Source: Caprimulgus europaeus (Eukaryota; Chordata; Aves; Caprimulgiformes; Caprimulgidae). Taken from it: a stretch of DNA of 64,000 nucleotides. The number at the start of each line of letters is the position of its first letter. Position 1 is the first letter of the stretch. Positions 14,421 to 28,859 of the stretch are shown piece after piece. Both the position numbers and the translations under genes were made by a program. The stretch spans positions 64,813,723 to 64,877,722 of the forward strand of contig OU015526.1 of assembly GCA_907165065.1 (NCBI GenBank), in the 5' to 3' direction. Below the pieces are notes generated by a model, which saw only the letters and a program-made list of their open reading frames with translations, made no database searches and was not told where the DNA came from.

Positions 14421-15714
14421 GACAGAATCCAGGTGACTGAAGTCCTGTGGTGGATTTCCAAGCACAGCGGCACTCAGATGTGAACTATGACCTTTACTGG
14501 CTAAAAAATAAAATTAGACATCCTCTTATCAGAACACAAAGTACTTTATATATGCCACGCTCACTGACAGTTTTCCTCGGTTTTGATTTCTAGAGTTACA
14601 TCTTTAATCTCTTTAATGCAAAGCCTGGTGGAATTACATCAATAATGGACCTAACGAAAGATTTTCCATTTCTAAAATCCTTTTTCTGTTCTGACATGTA
14701 CCTTCAAAACACATCTTATTCAACAGCTCTCTCATTTTGCTTACCTTGCTACTCCTTTCTTTAGAAATCTTTCCATGGGTAACAGTCAGTTAATCTGAAT
14801 TTTGAGTCTCCAAAAGAAAAACAATCTTTGTAACCTACTGTCAACTATAGGTGGGTATACATACTATGCCTGATCAAAGGTCTACCACCAAAGATTGTTG
14901 CAGGTGTAAATAACATGTGGTTTAACATGCTTATACTTAACATGCCTAACATTAATTTAACAGGGGTGCACTCACCCAAGATGTAAATTTCCTGACAATT
15001 TTTTGATAGATCCAAGCTGTTCGATTTGCAGCAGGAACCAAGTTTCAGTACAAAATTATGAGGAAAAAACATATCCTTTATCAACTCCTGACGAGTCAGT
15101 GTGAGGATAGGCATGATTAAGCAAGTGCGTGAATGTGAATAGATGAAAAGTTGAGGTGTTCTTGGAAATTCAGCTCTCCGTGCGCAATGCTGCACAAAGA
15201 TCTGCCCACTTAATTCTGGTTGAGAGAGCATTAAATGATCAATCAACAGCTCACCCACACAGCCATTTACCTTCAACGGAAAAAGGGACAGAGCTTGCAC
15301 AGGAAGAAGAGCCGCTTATTCAGGGAGGCAGTTGCAGAAGCTGGAAAGCTGAAGGATGAACAGTTCTGATGAGAAAAATACACCCCAGTTTCCCATGGTA
15401 CTCCAGTGTCATCTGCAGCAAGATGTAGCAAACAGGATGACTGGCACAGCCTACATAATTCTGTGCTTCGTACAGGAAAATGGCCACAATAAGGTGTCAA
15501 ATAAACACAACAGCCATAATCAACCACCTGCCCAGGCTCTTGCAACAGAATATAATCACCAGGCTTTCAGTCCTCTCTGTTGTAAGTCCACGTCACACTC
15601 CCATCAGTATGGAAATAACAACACTTTGTATGTGGCCGTACTGATGAGGCAAGTCTCTGGGCCATCCAACTGCATCTTTGACTTCCTGACATCAGCAAGC
15701 CCACTTTAGCCGAA
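14421..15714. other. 5' intergenic flank, no gene seen
   Basis: About 1.3 kb of unique sequence lies between the MIR remnant and the CR1 copy. A 151-codon minus-strand frame at 14845-15300 shows no known motif. I see no other feature. Confidence 0.65.
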
Positions 15715-16396
15715 TATGTTGCACAAGAATACTGGGGTTCTGGTGGCCAGCAAGTTAACCATGAGTCAGCAATGTGTCCTCATGGCCAAGAAGGCAAATG
15801 GTATCCTGGAGTGCAAAAGTGTGGCCAGCCAGTCAAGGGAAGTTATTCTCCCTCTCTGCCGTGCCCTAGTAAGGCCATATCTGGAATACTGTATCCAGTT
15901 CTGGGCTCCTCAGTTCAAGAAGGACAAGGAACTACTGGAGAGAGACCAGTGGAGGGCTACAAAGATGATAAGGGGACTGGAGCATCTCTCTTATGAGGAA
16001 AGACTGAGAGAGATGGGTCTGTTTAGCCTGGAGAAGAAAAGGCTGAGAGGGGATCTTACCAATGCTTATAAAATCTAAAGGGTGGTTGTTAAAGAGGATG
16101 AAACCAGACTCTTTTCAGTGGTGCTCAGCAACAGGACAAGGGGTAACAGGCACAAACCGGAACACTGGAAGTTCCATCTAAAGATGAGGAAAAACTTCCT
16201 TACTTTGAGGGTGACAGAGCACTGGAACAGGCTGTCCAGAGAGGCTGTGGAGTCTCCTTCTCTGGAGATACTCAAAACCCACCTGGATGTGATCCTGTGC
16301 AACCTGCCGTAGATGTACCTGCTTTGGCAGTGTGGGATTGAACTAGATGATCTCCAGAAGTCCCTTCCAACTTCTACCATTCTGTGATCCTGTGAA
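15715..16396 (+). mobile_element. CR1 LINE 3' fragment with RT C-terminus
   Basis: This 5'-truncated CR1 reads in one frame through the end of its reverse transcriptase: [42 protein letters not shown] and [20 protein letters not shown] are hallmark CR1 blocks. The frame is broken once by TAA at 16076-16078, then continues in the same phase ([33 protein letters not shown]). It ends in the CR1 terminus CATTCTGTGATCCTGTG. It is the least decayed CR1 copy in the window, and immobile because it lacks the 5' part. Confidence 0.95.
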
Positions 16397-17075
16397 GGAT
16401 GGCTTTTGCCACATGCCACTTAGCAGATGCAAAACACAAGTAGTCAGTCTTACTTGAGTTGCTGAGTCATTAACAGGAAAAATAGACAAAGATTCACCCT
16501 ATATACATGAGATGGGTGCATTACAGTGGTTATGCTGTGCCTATTAACCAGTTGTCATGCATCGAAGAAAAATCTTTGCATTGTTTCCAAACTGTATTTC
16601 ACTGTATACTAACATAAAAAGCTAGAAAACTTATTGAGATAACACCACTGATGGCTATAGATGACCCACAAGTCTGAGACTCACAGATCTTTATATATAT
16701 AAGTACTTTACACTATAGGCACATACACCAGTATGCCATTGATAAATGTAGATGTGCAAAGAAGAGATGGAGGAGGATTGTCTTAGGAAAATTAACTTCA
16801 ACTTCTGGAAAGAAAAGCTCGCATTTCAAGCACATCTGGTACCTGTGAATACAAAACTGATTTCTCTTGTACCTCTTACTCTGTCCCATCCATTGCACTA
16901 CAAAAAGTGTCTCAGCTTCGCTCTCTAATGTATGCTGCTTCACATTCATTAAATGGGATGGAAGCAGCATGAGTTGACATCTTTGTACCCAGTTCCTGGG
17001 GCCCTCTATCTAGTCTTACTCCACACCGATGTTCTCACAAAAGAAGCAGAAAAACGCCAAACAAACAAAAATACT

Positions 17076-17101
17076 AGAGAGAGAGAGAGAGAGAGAGAGA
17101 A
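17076..17101. repeat. (AG)12 microsatellite
   Basis: A perfect AG dinucleotide run flanked by unique sequence. Confidence 0.95.
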
Positions 17102-20100
17102 GGAGACAGGTACTGGTGAAGCATCCTAGCTTTCTGACTCCTGGGAACTGGCATTTGATCTTCCCATCAGCCCTCTCTGAATGCAGCAACGTTGGCTGAC
17201 CTACAGTGGCACTTTGTGCTCTGGCTTTTTCAGTGTTTTCCTCTTTCCTTTGGGTGATTATTAAATGTGTTCATTTCTCCGATATTTGTCTCTTTGGTCT
17301 AGAAATAGCACAGAAATAATATTTCAGCTGGATGGGAACACACTGACTTCTGATGTTTTCCACAATAGATGGGTTGATGTGAATATGAAAGATGATGGAC
17401 TTGATTTGCTTCATTTTTACCAACCTCTAGAGAGTTTCGTCTATCCAGAAAAGAAGTGTCTGTCTGATTTTTTTTTTTTTTTTCCTGTGTGACTGTCAGT
17501 TCATCATCTTGGAAGACAGCTATTCTAAAAAAAAAAAAAAGTAGAATTCATAAGGCAACTTGTTGAGTTCTACTCACCCTATTTGTGGTCAACTTGCTCT
17601 AAGAGATTATGTTGAGATATGTTTAATTGGCCAGCTACCATCAAAAAGGCAACACCTGGATTCAGTGCCCAGACTTTGAAAGAAAGGTTTTTTCTGTCTG
17701 TTTGTCAACATTTACTGAATTGAAACTATCAGATTCGGCTTTATAAAACTGGCCTAAAGCAGCATGTTTACTTCATGTTTACTTACAAATGTAAGCTTAT
17801 TTTGCATACTTCCTAATATTTATTTTCACTCATTTTATTTCCCAAAGGAAAGAAGAAAAAAAAATTCTTCAAACATCACACGGCAACAAAAAGATTTCCC
17901 AGGCCATGTTTTTTTACATTTATAAAGGTTTTTTTAAATCCACACAGTAGGAAAGTTATAACCTGAATGGCTGTACAAGGATGGTCTTGATTCACTGATC
18001 TGTGGGGATAAGTCTGATCAGCACAGAAAAAAGATGTGAAATAGTGCAGAACAAGCGGTCTCTTGCTCGATGATCACCAGCAGCCAAACCCCAGAGAACC
18101 ATGGCACCTCCTTACACACAAGACCCCATCCTCTACCTGAGGGAGCACCAGTTGCAACCATTCAGCTTTGAGTTTTCCCATTGGCCAAAAAAGCAGAAAA
18201 TAAATTTAGTTCCTGGTACCTCTAGCTCAAATTCTGGTAAATACAGCCTTTCTCTGCTTTTATCAGACACACAAAGCCCCAAGTGACACAGAAATATGTA
18301 AGGGTATAAAACAAATGGATGTTGAGCAAGAGCTTTTGCTTTCCTTCCCTAGTCATATGAGGATAAGGTGACATTCAATTACATTAAAAAATTGGCAGCT
18401 TTGACCAAAGGAGGTCCTCTTTCATATAATTAATGGATGGAAGTCCTGGCCCCAGGATGTCATTGAAAAAAAGTGCTGTTCCTTGACTCGGATAAATCTG
18501 CAGGGATCCACATATACTCCAAACCCAGCCCTGGAGATGCATTCGTCTCCCTGGGACTTCCCAGGATCAACAGTCTGCAAGATCCAGGGATGACTCTTTG
18601 AAGGGTTTTCATAGGAAAAGAACCAGAAAAAATGCCTCCTTTAACATGTCACTAAATGGTTGTTACATAAGAAACCTCTACAGCAATTGTGAAGATTTAA
18701 TTCACCTGCAAAAACTACTGATGTGCAGTTTTTCACAGCCAGCAGAGCACTGACAACTCTGGTAGAGCTAGGGGTTTCATTGATAATGATTTAAGAATTT
18801 ATGATTAATACTCTTAGACAACGTTTATGAGCTACAAAATTTTAAGGTCTACAGTTTCATTTCCATCATGGCCTGAATTTTTCCATTGACTTTGGTGTTT
18901 ATTTTCATGACCGAAAATCAGATCTGACACCCACTCCAAGTAGCATATTGGCAAAATTAATAATAAAATAAAAAATATATCTCCTGTCAGGTAGATATTT
19001 TTGAAGGAATACTCAGTATAACTCATGACTAGGGACAATAGGTAAGTAGTCCTAGTTCCTTAGTTACCAATAACTTTTTTGCCATGTTTTTTAACAAATA
19101 TATTCAGCTACATCTAATTGCATGATAACATCTTCAACAAGTTAGAAGTCACTTGTGAAACTGTCTAATTTGGGTCCCCAAGACCTGTAGTGGTATAAAC
19201 GGAATATATTCTACACAATAATCTTTCAAGTTTATTTACAACAGAATGAGGTGCTTCAAGGACTGGTTGTATCTAGACAACTAATGGGGGAAATGCAACA
19301 GCAGATGAAGTCAGTATCTGTTTGACTAAGAGGAGGACCATATTGTGCTGAATATCTGTGCTAGGTACTGCACCAATAAAAATTTAGGCGTACTAATAGT
19401 TATAGCTGGTGAGACCAAAGCTATATCTCACTCAATGTCCTGCCTCCAACAACTGCTCTAGCAAATGCCCATGGAAGAGTAACATAATCAACAGCTCAAG
19501 CATAAAGATGTGCTAGCTTGGCTTAAAAGACCAGCTCCTGAATTCCTGTACTTCAAAATGAGTATTGGAGCAGCAAGTTTAAGTACACTTTTTTCCTCAG
19601 AAATATTCACGAGAAGTAGATATACAAGCAGAGATGTAAATTTCAATGCTGTAATCCAAGTAATTTGAAATAAGTACAGCTGTACTTATTACTGTCGTGG
19701 TTGAAAAAGATACATGATTATTAAAAAAAAAATAGCTTCACCAAACCATTTATCTAATTTTCTTTGCTTCCAAAGGGTAAGATCACGACAGTGTGACCTC
19801 TCCCACTAGAAACTAGCAATTGCTCCTCGCACAAATGGCTGTTGGGGCTCTTTTGGGCAGGAGAGAAAACCACACCCACCAGCAGAGAAGTGCAACATGC
19901 TGCTACCCATGATGCCAGCGAGAGGCACAGCCACGCAAAGCCACTGGGCAGCCCAAAATAAAGGAGATCTCAGGAGTGCTGGTAAGTTGAACACATTTGT
20001 TCCAATGGTCAGTGCACCCCAAATACCAACTTCCAGCCTCCAGTCTTTATAAAAATCCTATGCTTGTAAGAAGGGATGGATGATTTAGGCAGAGCAGCTT

Positions 20101-22154
20101 AATATTATTTCAATTGATATTTGCCCTTTGTAGTGATTCAGACCAGTGCCTGAAGTGCTAAAATACCAAAACAACATGCATGTGGTGGGCCAAATACACT
20201 TGGTCAAGATAAGCACCTGAAAGTTAGGATTTCTATGTGAATTAAAGCACTCTATCTTTTGAGGTTAGCGTCTCACTATTTATAGCACAGCTAGGTGGGG
20301 CTTGGTCTTGCAGCCTTAAGCATATGAATAGTCCCATTCACTACCACTACTCAGGAGAACAAGGACTGTTACAGCATCTTTCACTGTCTCTTTCACCATT
20401 ACCAACTGCGAGGGTGAGGCCACTGAGCAGATGCCATTATAACCCACAGCCAGATCCTGATCTCAGCTTACGGTGGCAAATCACGGGTAAATCCGTGGCA
20501 GTCACTGCTGTTACGGCAGGAGTAAAACAGATGTGAGCTAAGTGGGATCAGGATCAGATCATCTGCTTACAGCCTCATATGTTTCCAAAACATTCTCTGA
20601 TGGGGCTGAAATTTTCCATGATTGATCTCTGGCCAAAGGCAACTCTTCTTTTTTTTTTTTATTCTTTTCTTTTAAGTATAAGCAAACCCTCCATTTTCGA
20701 GAGGAGGGAAAGGAAAGGAGGGAGAGCAGCCCCGTGAAGAACAATTCTGTATCCCACAGCCTTTTTGTTTGAGCTTTTGCCTCCTCGAGGTGCAAAATGG
20801 GATTTTATTACTGTAAGATAGTTGTTTGCTAAAAAAGGCCAGAAAAAATGCTATTGGACAAAAATACTAGTTTTCTCCTAGTTCTTATTCAAACACAACT
20901 CCTGCATATATTTTTCCTGTAGTTGTATGTATTGTGCAACTGTGGAAATCAGAAAGTAACCACTATACAGCTGTTTACAGAATGGGAACTAATAAACCTG
21001 AAAATAAAACAAATAAATCTTTGTCTCTGTAGTTTCAAGAGCCTAAAACCACCTCTCTACTTTGCAGAGCCTGTGCAGAGGCCTAACCCACAGGTTCCAC
21101 ATCCAGGAGAAAGAGCAAGCTCAAAGCTACTCATCAGGACAGAACCAAATTAAAGCTCAGCTCATTTGCAAGTTAACAGTTTACATCAAAAAGCAAAGAC
21201 CCATTTAAAAAAATTGTATGTGTTTTAAAAATAATTTGGAAAAAGCTATGAATGTGTCTTCTAGCATTTGCCTCAGGTTTTTGGATAAACTACCTCTTCA
21301 CTAACTCGGAGCAGAAGATGGAGAGCTTGCTTTAGTTTCTCCAGGTTCTCATTTCCAGCTCAGTGGTTTCTGCCTGAGCGCAGCCCAGATTCCCGGCGAG
21401 GTCAGCAGCCATTCAAAATCGCTCCCGCTCCCGAGGACCAGCCAAGCCTCATTATATTTCTGTGCAAACATCCTCCAAAATCGCAGCTCCACTGACAAAC
21501 AGTTTTGCACAGCAGAAAACAACAGGGTAAATCACACCAAACTACCAAGTTGCCACTTTAGAGTTTCCAGTGAATCTATAAAAAGCTTGTAATAATGTAG
21601 AGGCACAAAATCTTTAAACATGACAAAAGCAGGCAGTGCCAGTCAGGCCTGTGTGTTGGTCTAAGGAGGTGTTCAGGATCCATACAGGGGTCAATTTGAT
21701 AAAATGGTCACACATTTAATGATTTTTCAAATGCACATGGTGAGAGCCCAGCCCTGGCTCAATAGCAGTGTGAGCTGCTCAGCAAAAAGATTGGTCTACA
21801 ATGGGAATCTAACACAAAAGTGGGAAAAAAGCAGCTTGTTCCATAATGGGGAGATACAGAGCTGCTTGAAGAGGAGGTCTCATTTCATACAGATGATGGT
21901 ACACACTGCTCCGGCCCCACGCTTCCCCTGCCTCCAGCTTTCTCTGCTGGTGCATGCAGTCCCCGGAAGGTCACTTCTGCTTCCCACACTGGGAAGAGGA
22001 CTGATGGATTTTCTTGGATTTCAATTATTTAGCATGTGTATATCTAAAAGTAGAAGTTGCATCATGTTCATGGCAAATGTAAGTGGTGCATGGCTGATAT
22101 CATGACACTAATATTATCATCTGGGAGGTACAAATGAAGCAGCCTCAAACCTGG

Positions 22155-22215
22155 CAAGTTACCTTATCAGTCACAGACTACCTGTGAAATCCTGGGCAAA
22201 TCACTCACCTGCCCC
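22155..22215 (+). mobile_element. MIR-like SINE remnant
   Basis: TACCTGTGAAATCCTGGGCA followed by AATCACTCACCTGCCCCACA resembles the MIR segment preceding its core in forward orientation. Only about 50 bases align by eye, so this is tentative. Confidence 0.45.
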
Positions 22216-25200
22216 ACAGGATGAAGCAGCAGGACTATCTCAAACACCTGTATCCCCAAATCTCCGCCTCACTGACTGTTTAGGTGTTGCTGATATCTCA
22301 CTCCCAAACGTCACACAAGTTTTTCCTCAGCTCCCCTGGCAGACCAATTAAATACATTTCACATTTCAAAAGTTCTCAGAGAAGAAAGATCAAGTGAAAT
22401 GAGGATTTCCTTCTCACCTAGGGATGTCATAAACACCAGGCTTCAGAGCCAACCTTACTGATGTTGGACACCTTTATCTCTGCACTACGTTGCTTCTGCA
22501 ACCTCCTCCAGAGCCTGCTGCAGCTCTGCAGCCAGCTAGCTGGCCAAGGCTGGAGATCCTGGACCGGTAAAGCACTCTGAGACCAAGTCTTCCTCAAGCT
22601 GACCTCCAAGGAGGGAGCAGGATTTGGGATTTCTGCCTGTACGGTGTTGGGTGGCAAAGGCTTTCAGGAGGTAGGGAGTGGCTGCTTGGCCAATACGGCT
22701 GGTGGCAGAGATGTGCTGCAAGACAAGCAAGGGTGGCTGCTGCCAGTGGTGCTCGGTGGGGATGGCCAGCATGAGTGGGGGAAGCAGTGGCCGCTGAGTC
22801 TGGAGGCATTGGGGAGATGGGGTGCTGCTGCTGTGGCATGGGTTACTGTTGGAGTCCTGAAATCACGCCCAACCCTTGCCACAGCAGCGATGCTGGGTGG
22901 TCCTGACTCATATGACTAATGTCAAGAGAGGGCTTTGGTTTATGATTCTGGATTTCATCAAGAGTCCTTCCTCAAGTCCAAATTTAAGCCTCTGTCTTCT
23001 GTTGGCAAGCTGAGGAGAGCTGCCTCCTCTGCCACAGGCACTGTGTGCGTAGAGCGGGTTAAGGCAGAGAGGCACAAAAATAGCGTGGCAATGGGTGACC
23101 ACAGAAGCACCATAGTTAGACATGGTTTGTTTAGTGCCAGAAGTATGCAAGTCGCTTTGCCAGACAAGAATCTTCCTCCCAGAGAGGCTCCCAAAGAGCC
23201 TATCATCAGTTTTTTAAAGTGTTTGCGGTTTGCTGGCTGAAGCTTTCCACTGGAGTTGGTCTTGCCTAGGGGCTGTACACTTGCAGGGTTGGAAAACATA
23301 GTGCTGATGTATTCTTGCCAAATTCAGCTTGTTCCTTGGATTGTTTCCTTTCTCTAATCACTGTTTATCTTTATATGGGCCAGATTGGCCCATTTCTTCC
23401 ACTCTTTCACTAGTTCCTACAACAGATACATGATCTCTGAAATTCTCCCTTGGCTGACCACGGTTCATTCATCAGGGAATAAATTTATCCCTTTGTTGGG
23501 CAACTAGCAAGCACTCAGTGAATTTCCAAAGGCATCTCTAAGACCTCAGCCACCTTGGATTTCCAGGTGTCACATGAGCAGTACCCTATGTGCACCCAGG
23601 CTTTTCCCCTTTCAGCGAAGCGTCTCCCACCAACAGCCCACAAAAAGCTGTACCTCCAGCTCTTGGAGAAGAGTCAGCTCCTCCCCACTCCCCCCACAAC
23701 TTTGGCAGGCAAGGCAATAAAAGAACCACCCAAAACCTGCCCTCAGCTGTGTTTCTAAGCAGAGATTTTCACTGAGCCAACTGCATTTGTGATTTCTACT
23801 GTCTTTCTCATGATATTTGTTTTGATTCTGTCTATCTACCTCTGTCGCTTCTATACTCTCAGGCCTATTTACTTAATGTTCTGTTATTGTTGCTTACATT
23901 TCAATATATATATTGTCCTTTAGATAGGTAAAATAGATGAATAAAAGATTACCATCCCTTTTTACAGGTAGGCAAGTGGGAAAGTGGAAAAATTAGGTTA
24001 TTCCTATTTGGTACCCCAGTCATAAACCCGTAATTTTCCACCTGAACCCATTCCAGCTCTTACTGATTCTGAAGGGCTGGATGAATGTGCTTTAGCAGTA
24101 CCTCTAGCTGCCTAGGACAGCAACAGCAATACTTTTATACTGAAGAGAGGGGAAGTAACCAGCCACTAAAACACCAGGAGGCAGATTCAGCCCTTACATA
24201 AGTGAAAGCAACTCTGTTTTGCCAAGTCTGAATTTGCCTCTGTATCCATAGCATTGCATTTTTTAAGTTCTTCTGGCCAGAATGAAAAGGGGTTTGGTAA
24301 CCCAAAGAAACCATAAAGCCCAGCTTGGAACTGGCTGTAATGCAGCCGGCTGCCATTTATGACAGCTGGAGATCGTTGGGCTGCAGACACAGTGCCAGCA
24401 CGCAGATCCATCACCCATTGCCTCCCGCGGGGATGCAAGGACCATCGCCAGACTATTCTCATCTTGTAGCCAGAAAAGTGGGGCTGAAGCAGCTCTGCTG
24501 CCGTCTCACGCTGTGCTTCTTCTGGCCTGCCTCCGTCGAGAGCCTGCTCTCCACCACCACCGGCAGCGGAAGCTGGGGCTGAGCGCGGCAGCGATGCACG
24601 GGGCCCCGAGTGCTTCGCCGTGGGAATTTTCACACATTAGCCTTTGCAGAACTCCCACTTAGAAAGAAAAATCGCAAGTTGGGGGCAAAAAGGATTTGCC
24701 AAGGCCCCTTAATTGGATGAGTTTGTATTCAGTTTCCCAGTGGCTGTGTAGTATATTTATATACAATTTTTATCTTTTTTCCTCTCAAGCACATATTTAA
24801 GGTTTGGGTGCGCAGATCCTTATGGAAGAAAAGTACTATGATTTTATAAAAGTCTTGTAAATATTGCCTATGTAAGACAGCACACAGGGTGGTGATGTCC
24901 AGGCAGATGGCATTAATAGGTAGATTAATGTTACTGCCAGACTCATCTCTGTCAGCAATGAGTTATACTTCATTCAAAATGGTGACATCAGCTCATAGGC
25001 ACTGAAGACAAAAAAGTTTGCTTCAGATGTCTGAACATGCTGTCTTGAAATCCTTAAGATATGTTGTTTTACCCTGACCCATGCTTCCCTCCTTGTAAGT
25101 AAAATGCGTAAACCTGTATTTTTATAATCTTCTTGCCCATTTTAAAATAAAAAATAACTGAGTCTATTTTAATAGGGTTCATATAGCCCCCCTTTCCATT

Positions 25201-27034
25201 TTCCACAATGAGACACAAATGCAGCATATAGGAATGTGACAGCATTTACAAAATACAAAGCTCCAGCAAACACAAGACTGTAATTCAGAATTAATTTGAC
25301 TCTCCACAGCAAAAGGGACAAATGAAAAAGAAGGATGCTGGGCCCTGGGACGCTGAGGCAACAAAACATCTCTACTGGCCATGACTGAGAAGCAACAAAA
25401 CCTCTCCACCGACCTCAAGCAAGAAGTCCTTTCCATCTTCTGTCCTACATTAGCATGAGCCAGAATCAGATACCACAGATGGTAACATGCCCCTTGACCA
25501 CAGCTTGCAAGCAAAAGGCTACACCCTTTTGTGGTCATTTCAGTGGCCAGCATGGCATCTCAATTTGGGCTCTAAAGACCTTGTGAAATCATGCAAGGCG
25601 ACTGCTGCACGTAGAGGGAAGGTTCCTATGCCCCATTTCCTCCCTAAGACACCTGCACTACAAAGTACTCTAAAGGCCACACTTTTATTAAAAAATAAAA
25701 AGGTAAACATTTTCAATAAATGGTCTAATCACATTCAGATCCTTCAGTGCTTGCTGGAATAATCATGATGAACTCTGTCAGTGTTAATGGGGGAGTTATA
25801 AGTATCTGTGTAGGACTGCCTCTGTAATTCAGCATTAATTAGCTGAATCATTATTTTAGAGTGTTACTGAATTATCTTATAATTACCACCTAACTTGGTG
25901 CTTGTAAATGAGGCAGCAGAAGGAAATGGCAATTCTTTTAAATGTACTTAAAGTTAAGAAGGCATAATAAACACTCCATTCTGTCCTTTTTAGAAGCTTT
26001 TTTATCTTCTGCAAGATGTAAAACTAGTACAACTGCTTTCATCTATGCCTTGTAGATTTATTACAATCATTATAACAAATGGAAATGAATATTATTCAGG
26101 TTTATTACCCCATAGTATATCTTTATGAGCACACAGGAAACCATGTTGCTTCTTTATCCACTGCCTATGAAGAGAAAGAAGAATCCTGCCTGGAAAAACA
26201 GTATTGTGATTTAAACAGGGATCATTTGATTCTCCTAATATAACTGTTTTGCTAATAAGTTACCTGCTCTGATTCCCAACACAATCAGACCTAATTGTTG
26301 CTCAGTAAGAAGCCTCATTAGGGCTTGACTGGGAAGGTAGTTAGAAAAGACCATGCACATTTTGTTGTCACTGAGTCTGCTCTGGAAGTGCTAATTCTGC
26401 GATGTGAAGTCTGTTGCACCATATTCCCCTGCATGAAACGCGCAGAAGCAAGGGGGAAGACGGGGAATATGTTCGTCACTGGGCAAATCAGAAAAGCTTG
26501 TAACACCGAGCGCGTCCAGGTCCAGGCTCCTGGGATCAGTTTTGAATGCTCTGGACAAGACACTTTGCTCAGATAGTTTTATGTTCCCAAGAGACTCTTC
26601 AGTATAAATTTTTTTTTAAGGATTTTCTGACGGCACAGACACGCGCTTATAAAAACATAAAGTAGTGTGTTAAGCAAATCTCTCCTTATTCTCAGGCTTT
26701 TACTGGAAAGTATTTTTTGTAACTTCTCCACTTGAGAGATTGTCCAGGTCAACAGATCTGAGGTCTGCTAGACCAAAGGGGAGTCAATGTTGTGCAACCA
26801 GTTGTACTAGCAACCAGACATTTCTTGCATGCTTTAGTTTTTCAGGGGGTATTCAGAGATTTGCAGCAGGCAGTTACAGTCTGCATTCTCTTACTTTTAC
26901 CACATACTCCTTATGCCGGAGTCACAACATACCTAGAGCCTCCATTTTGTTAGTATTTTGCTGTCAGAGCTGAGAGCACATTAGTACTTGACTTCTTTAG
27001 CTGCTAAGTGATTCTAAATATGAAACAAAAATCA

Positions 27035-27048
27035 ATATATATATATAT
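27035..27048. repeat. (AT)7 microsatellite
   Basis: A short perfect AT run. Confidence 0.9.
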
Positions 27049-27699
27049 GAGGAATAGAGATACTTGAAAAGTCTTTGTCGTAAACAGATTTTCAGCCTGA
27101 GTATTCCCAAATACATTGCTTCCTCAACACTAAATATTATATGCAGTTTGAAATAAGGTAATAGTTTATTGTGGATGATTGCTGGTAGAATGTTACTGAT
27201 CCAATGAAGGTCTGAAACACTAAATCACACTTTACTTTTATATCTATGAAAAAAGATTATTTTCACACCCTGGCATGTTTATTGCTTTGAGACTGAGCCT
27301 GTTATTTATTAGGGTTCACTCTGTAGTTCTTAGAAATGGCAGAATATTACTATTGTGATTGCTCATCTTGCTAGAATCATGATGGTATTCACTCTTCATA
27401 CAGAGCAGTTTAAATCATGGCAAGAATTCACAGCACAGTAAAACAATTTGGTGGCAAACATAGTCCACAAATAATCAAAACTTACGTGTAGTATGGTTTT
27501 ACAGGTGACAGGAGAATGTTCTTCTCTCCTTAAGTTTCTCAATCCTCTTAGCCAAGGTCAAACTATTAAAAATATGTGTCACAGCTGGTCTTCAAAAGCA
27601 ATTTTCTAAATAGAAAGTAGTGGTCCATTATTAGGAAATAGAATGGTCTTGAGAACTAGAATATAAAACACTCAAAATTTTACATGATGAAAATATGAA

Positions 27700-27760
27700 T
27701 GATAGAAAATTTTGGTAAGAAGGGACCTTGGGAGCTGATCTAGCCCAACCTCCTTCTCAC
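27700..27760 (-). mobile_element. Short CR1 LINE remnant
   Basis: AAGGGACCTTGGGAGCTGATCT followed by AGCCCAACCTCC matches the conserved CR1 3' UTR complement found after the terminal repeat. Only about 60 bases are recognisable. The flanks have lost similarity, so the boundaries are rough. Confidence 0.6.
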
Positions 27761-28859
27761 AGGAGAAGTAACTTCAGTTTTTGTCAGGCACCTCAGGATG
27801 TCATGTAAGCAAATTTTGCTTACTTTCCAAAGCTCCGAATGACAAAACGCAGCTCTTTGTTCAGCTTACATCCAAAACACCCCCAGTTTGGGTGCATTTA
27901 GATTTGTGACTCCTACCTGCACTGCTAGTATCAGCACAGGCAGTAGTTTTACATATTACTAAGACTGCAAACTGCCTTGAAGAGCCCACTTCCAATTGTG
28001 CATAATATTTCCAAACACTACAAAATGTTTCCATACTGAGTTCATCGTTTTCTTTGCTTTTATTTTACAAAAGACAAATTTTGGTTGAATGAATTAGCTC
28101 AGGTTGTTTCTAAAGAGCAGACTCAGGAACAAGCTTGCTGTTGAAAAACCTAGTGCCCTCCCATGACTTTGGAGCAAGGACAAAAAGATGTGTCACAGAA
28201 CAGCTTCTCTGTATAGTTTCTGTGCAGGTCCACCCACATTTGGTTAAAGGATGAGCCTTATAAAAAATGTGATTGAATCCACTCAGTGTAGATTTGCTAG
28301 CCTTTAGCAGATACTGTCTGTGAGGTTGCCAGCCCCATGGAGCACATCTGAATCTCTTTCCGTTTTTTTGGAGAACAGACTCCAGCTGTGTGCTGGAGCA
28401 GGACTTGGGCACAAGCAAGGCAAGTGCCAGCCTGCACACCAGTCCCTGCTACTAAGGGGACAAAAGTCTGGTCACAAGGAGCAGCTGGGAGGTTGCTGTC
28501 ACATGCACCGTGTTTGCTGCAGGACATGGACACTGAGTGGACAATGCTGCCATATGCCAGGGATGGAAAGTGGGCAGAAAGCAGATGTGGCACAGGAAGG
28601 ATGGGGTCTGGAACAGGAGCCCAGGCACCGCGGCTGGAGGAACCAGAATGAGCAAGGCATGGATGGGGAGGCTGGAGGTGGGAGATGGGAGGTACTGAGC
28701 AAGGAACACACATACCAGAGATTGGGACCTTGGTATCAAGCCTTGGACCAGCCAAGTGGTGAGAGCGTGAGGGACCAACACTGAGAGAGGGAGCACAAAG
28801 ACAGGAACAAGTTAGAAAAGACAAGGAAGGCAGAGTAATTTGCTCATAAGCTTCTAGAT

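Larger units (their letters stand above)
16397..27699. other. 5' intergenic flank, no gene seen
   Basis: This is about 11 kb of unique, mostly AT-rich DNA. It holds an AG repeat at 17076, T and A runs at 17469 and 17527, a MIR-like remnant at 22155, an AT repeat at 27035 and a perfect 22-bp palindrome at 19669-19690. A GC-richer patch at 22430-22920 has overlapping short frames on both strands but no recognisable protein. Confidence 0.65.
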
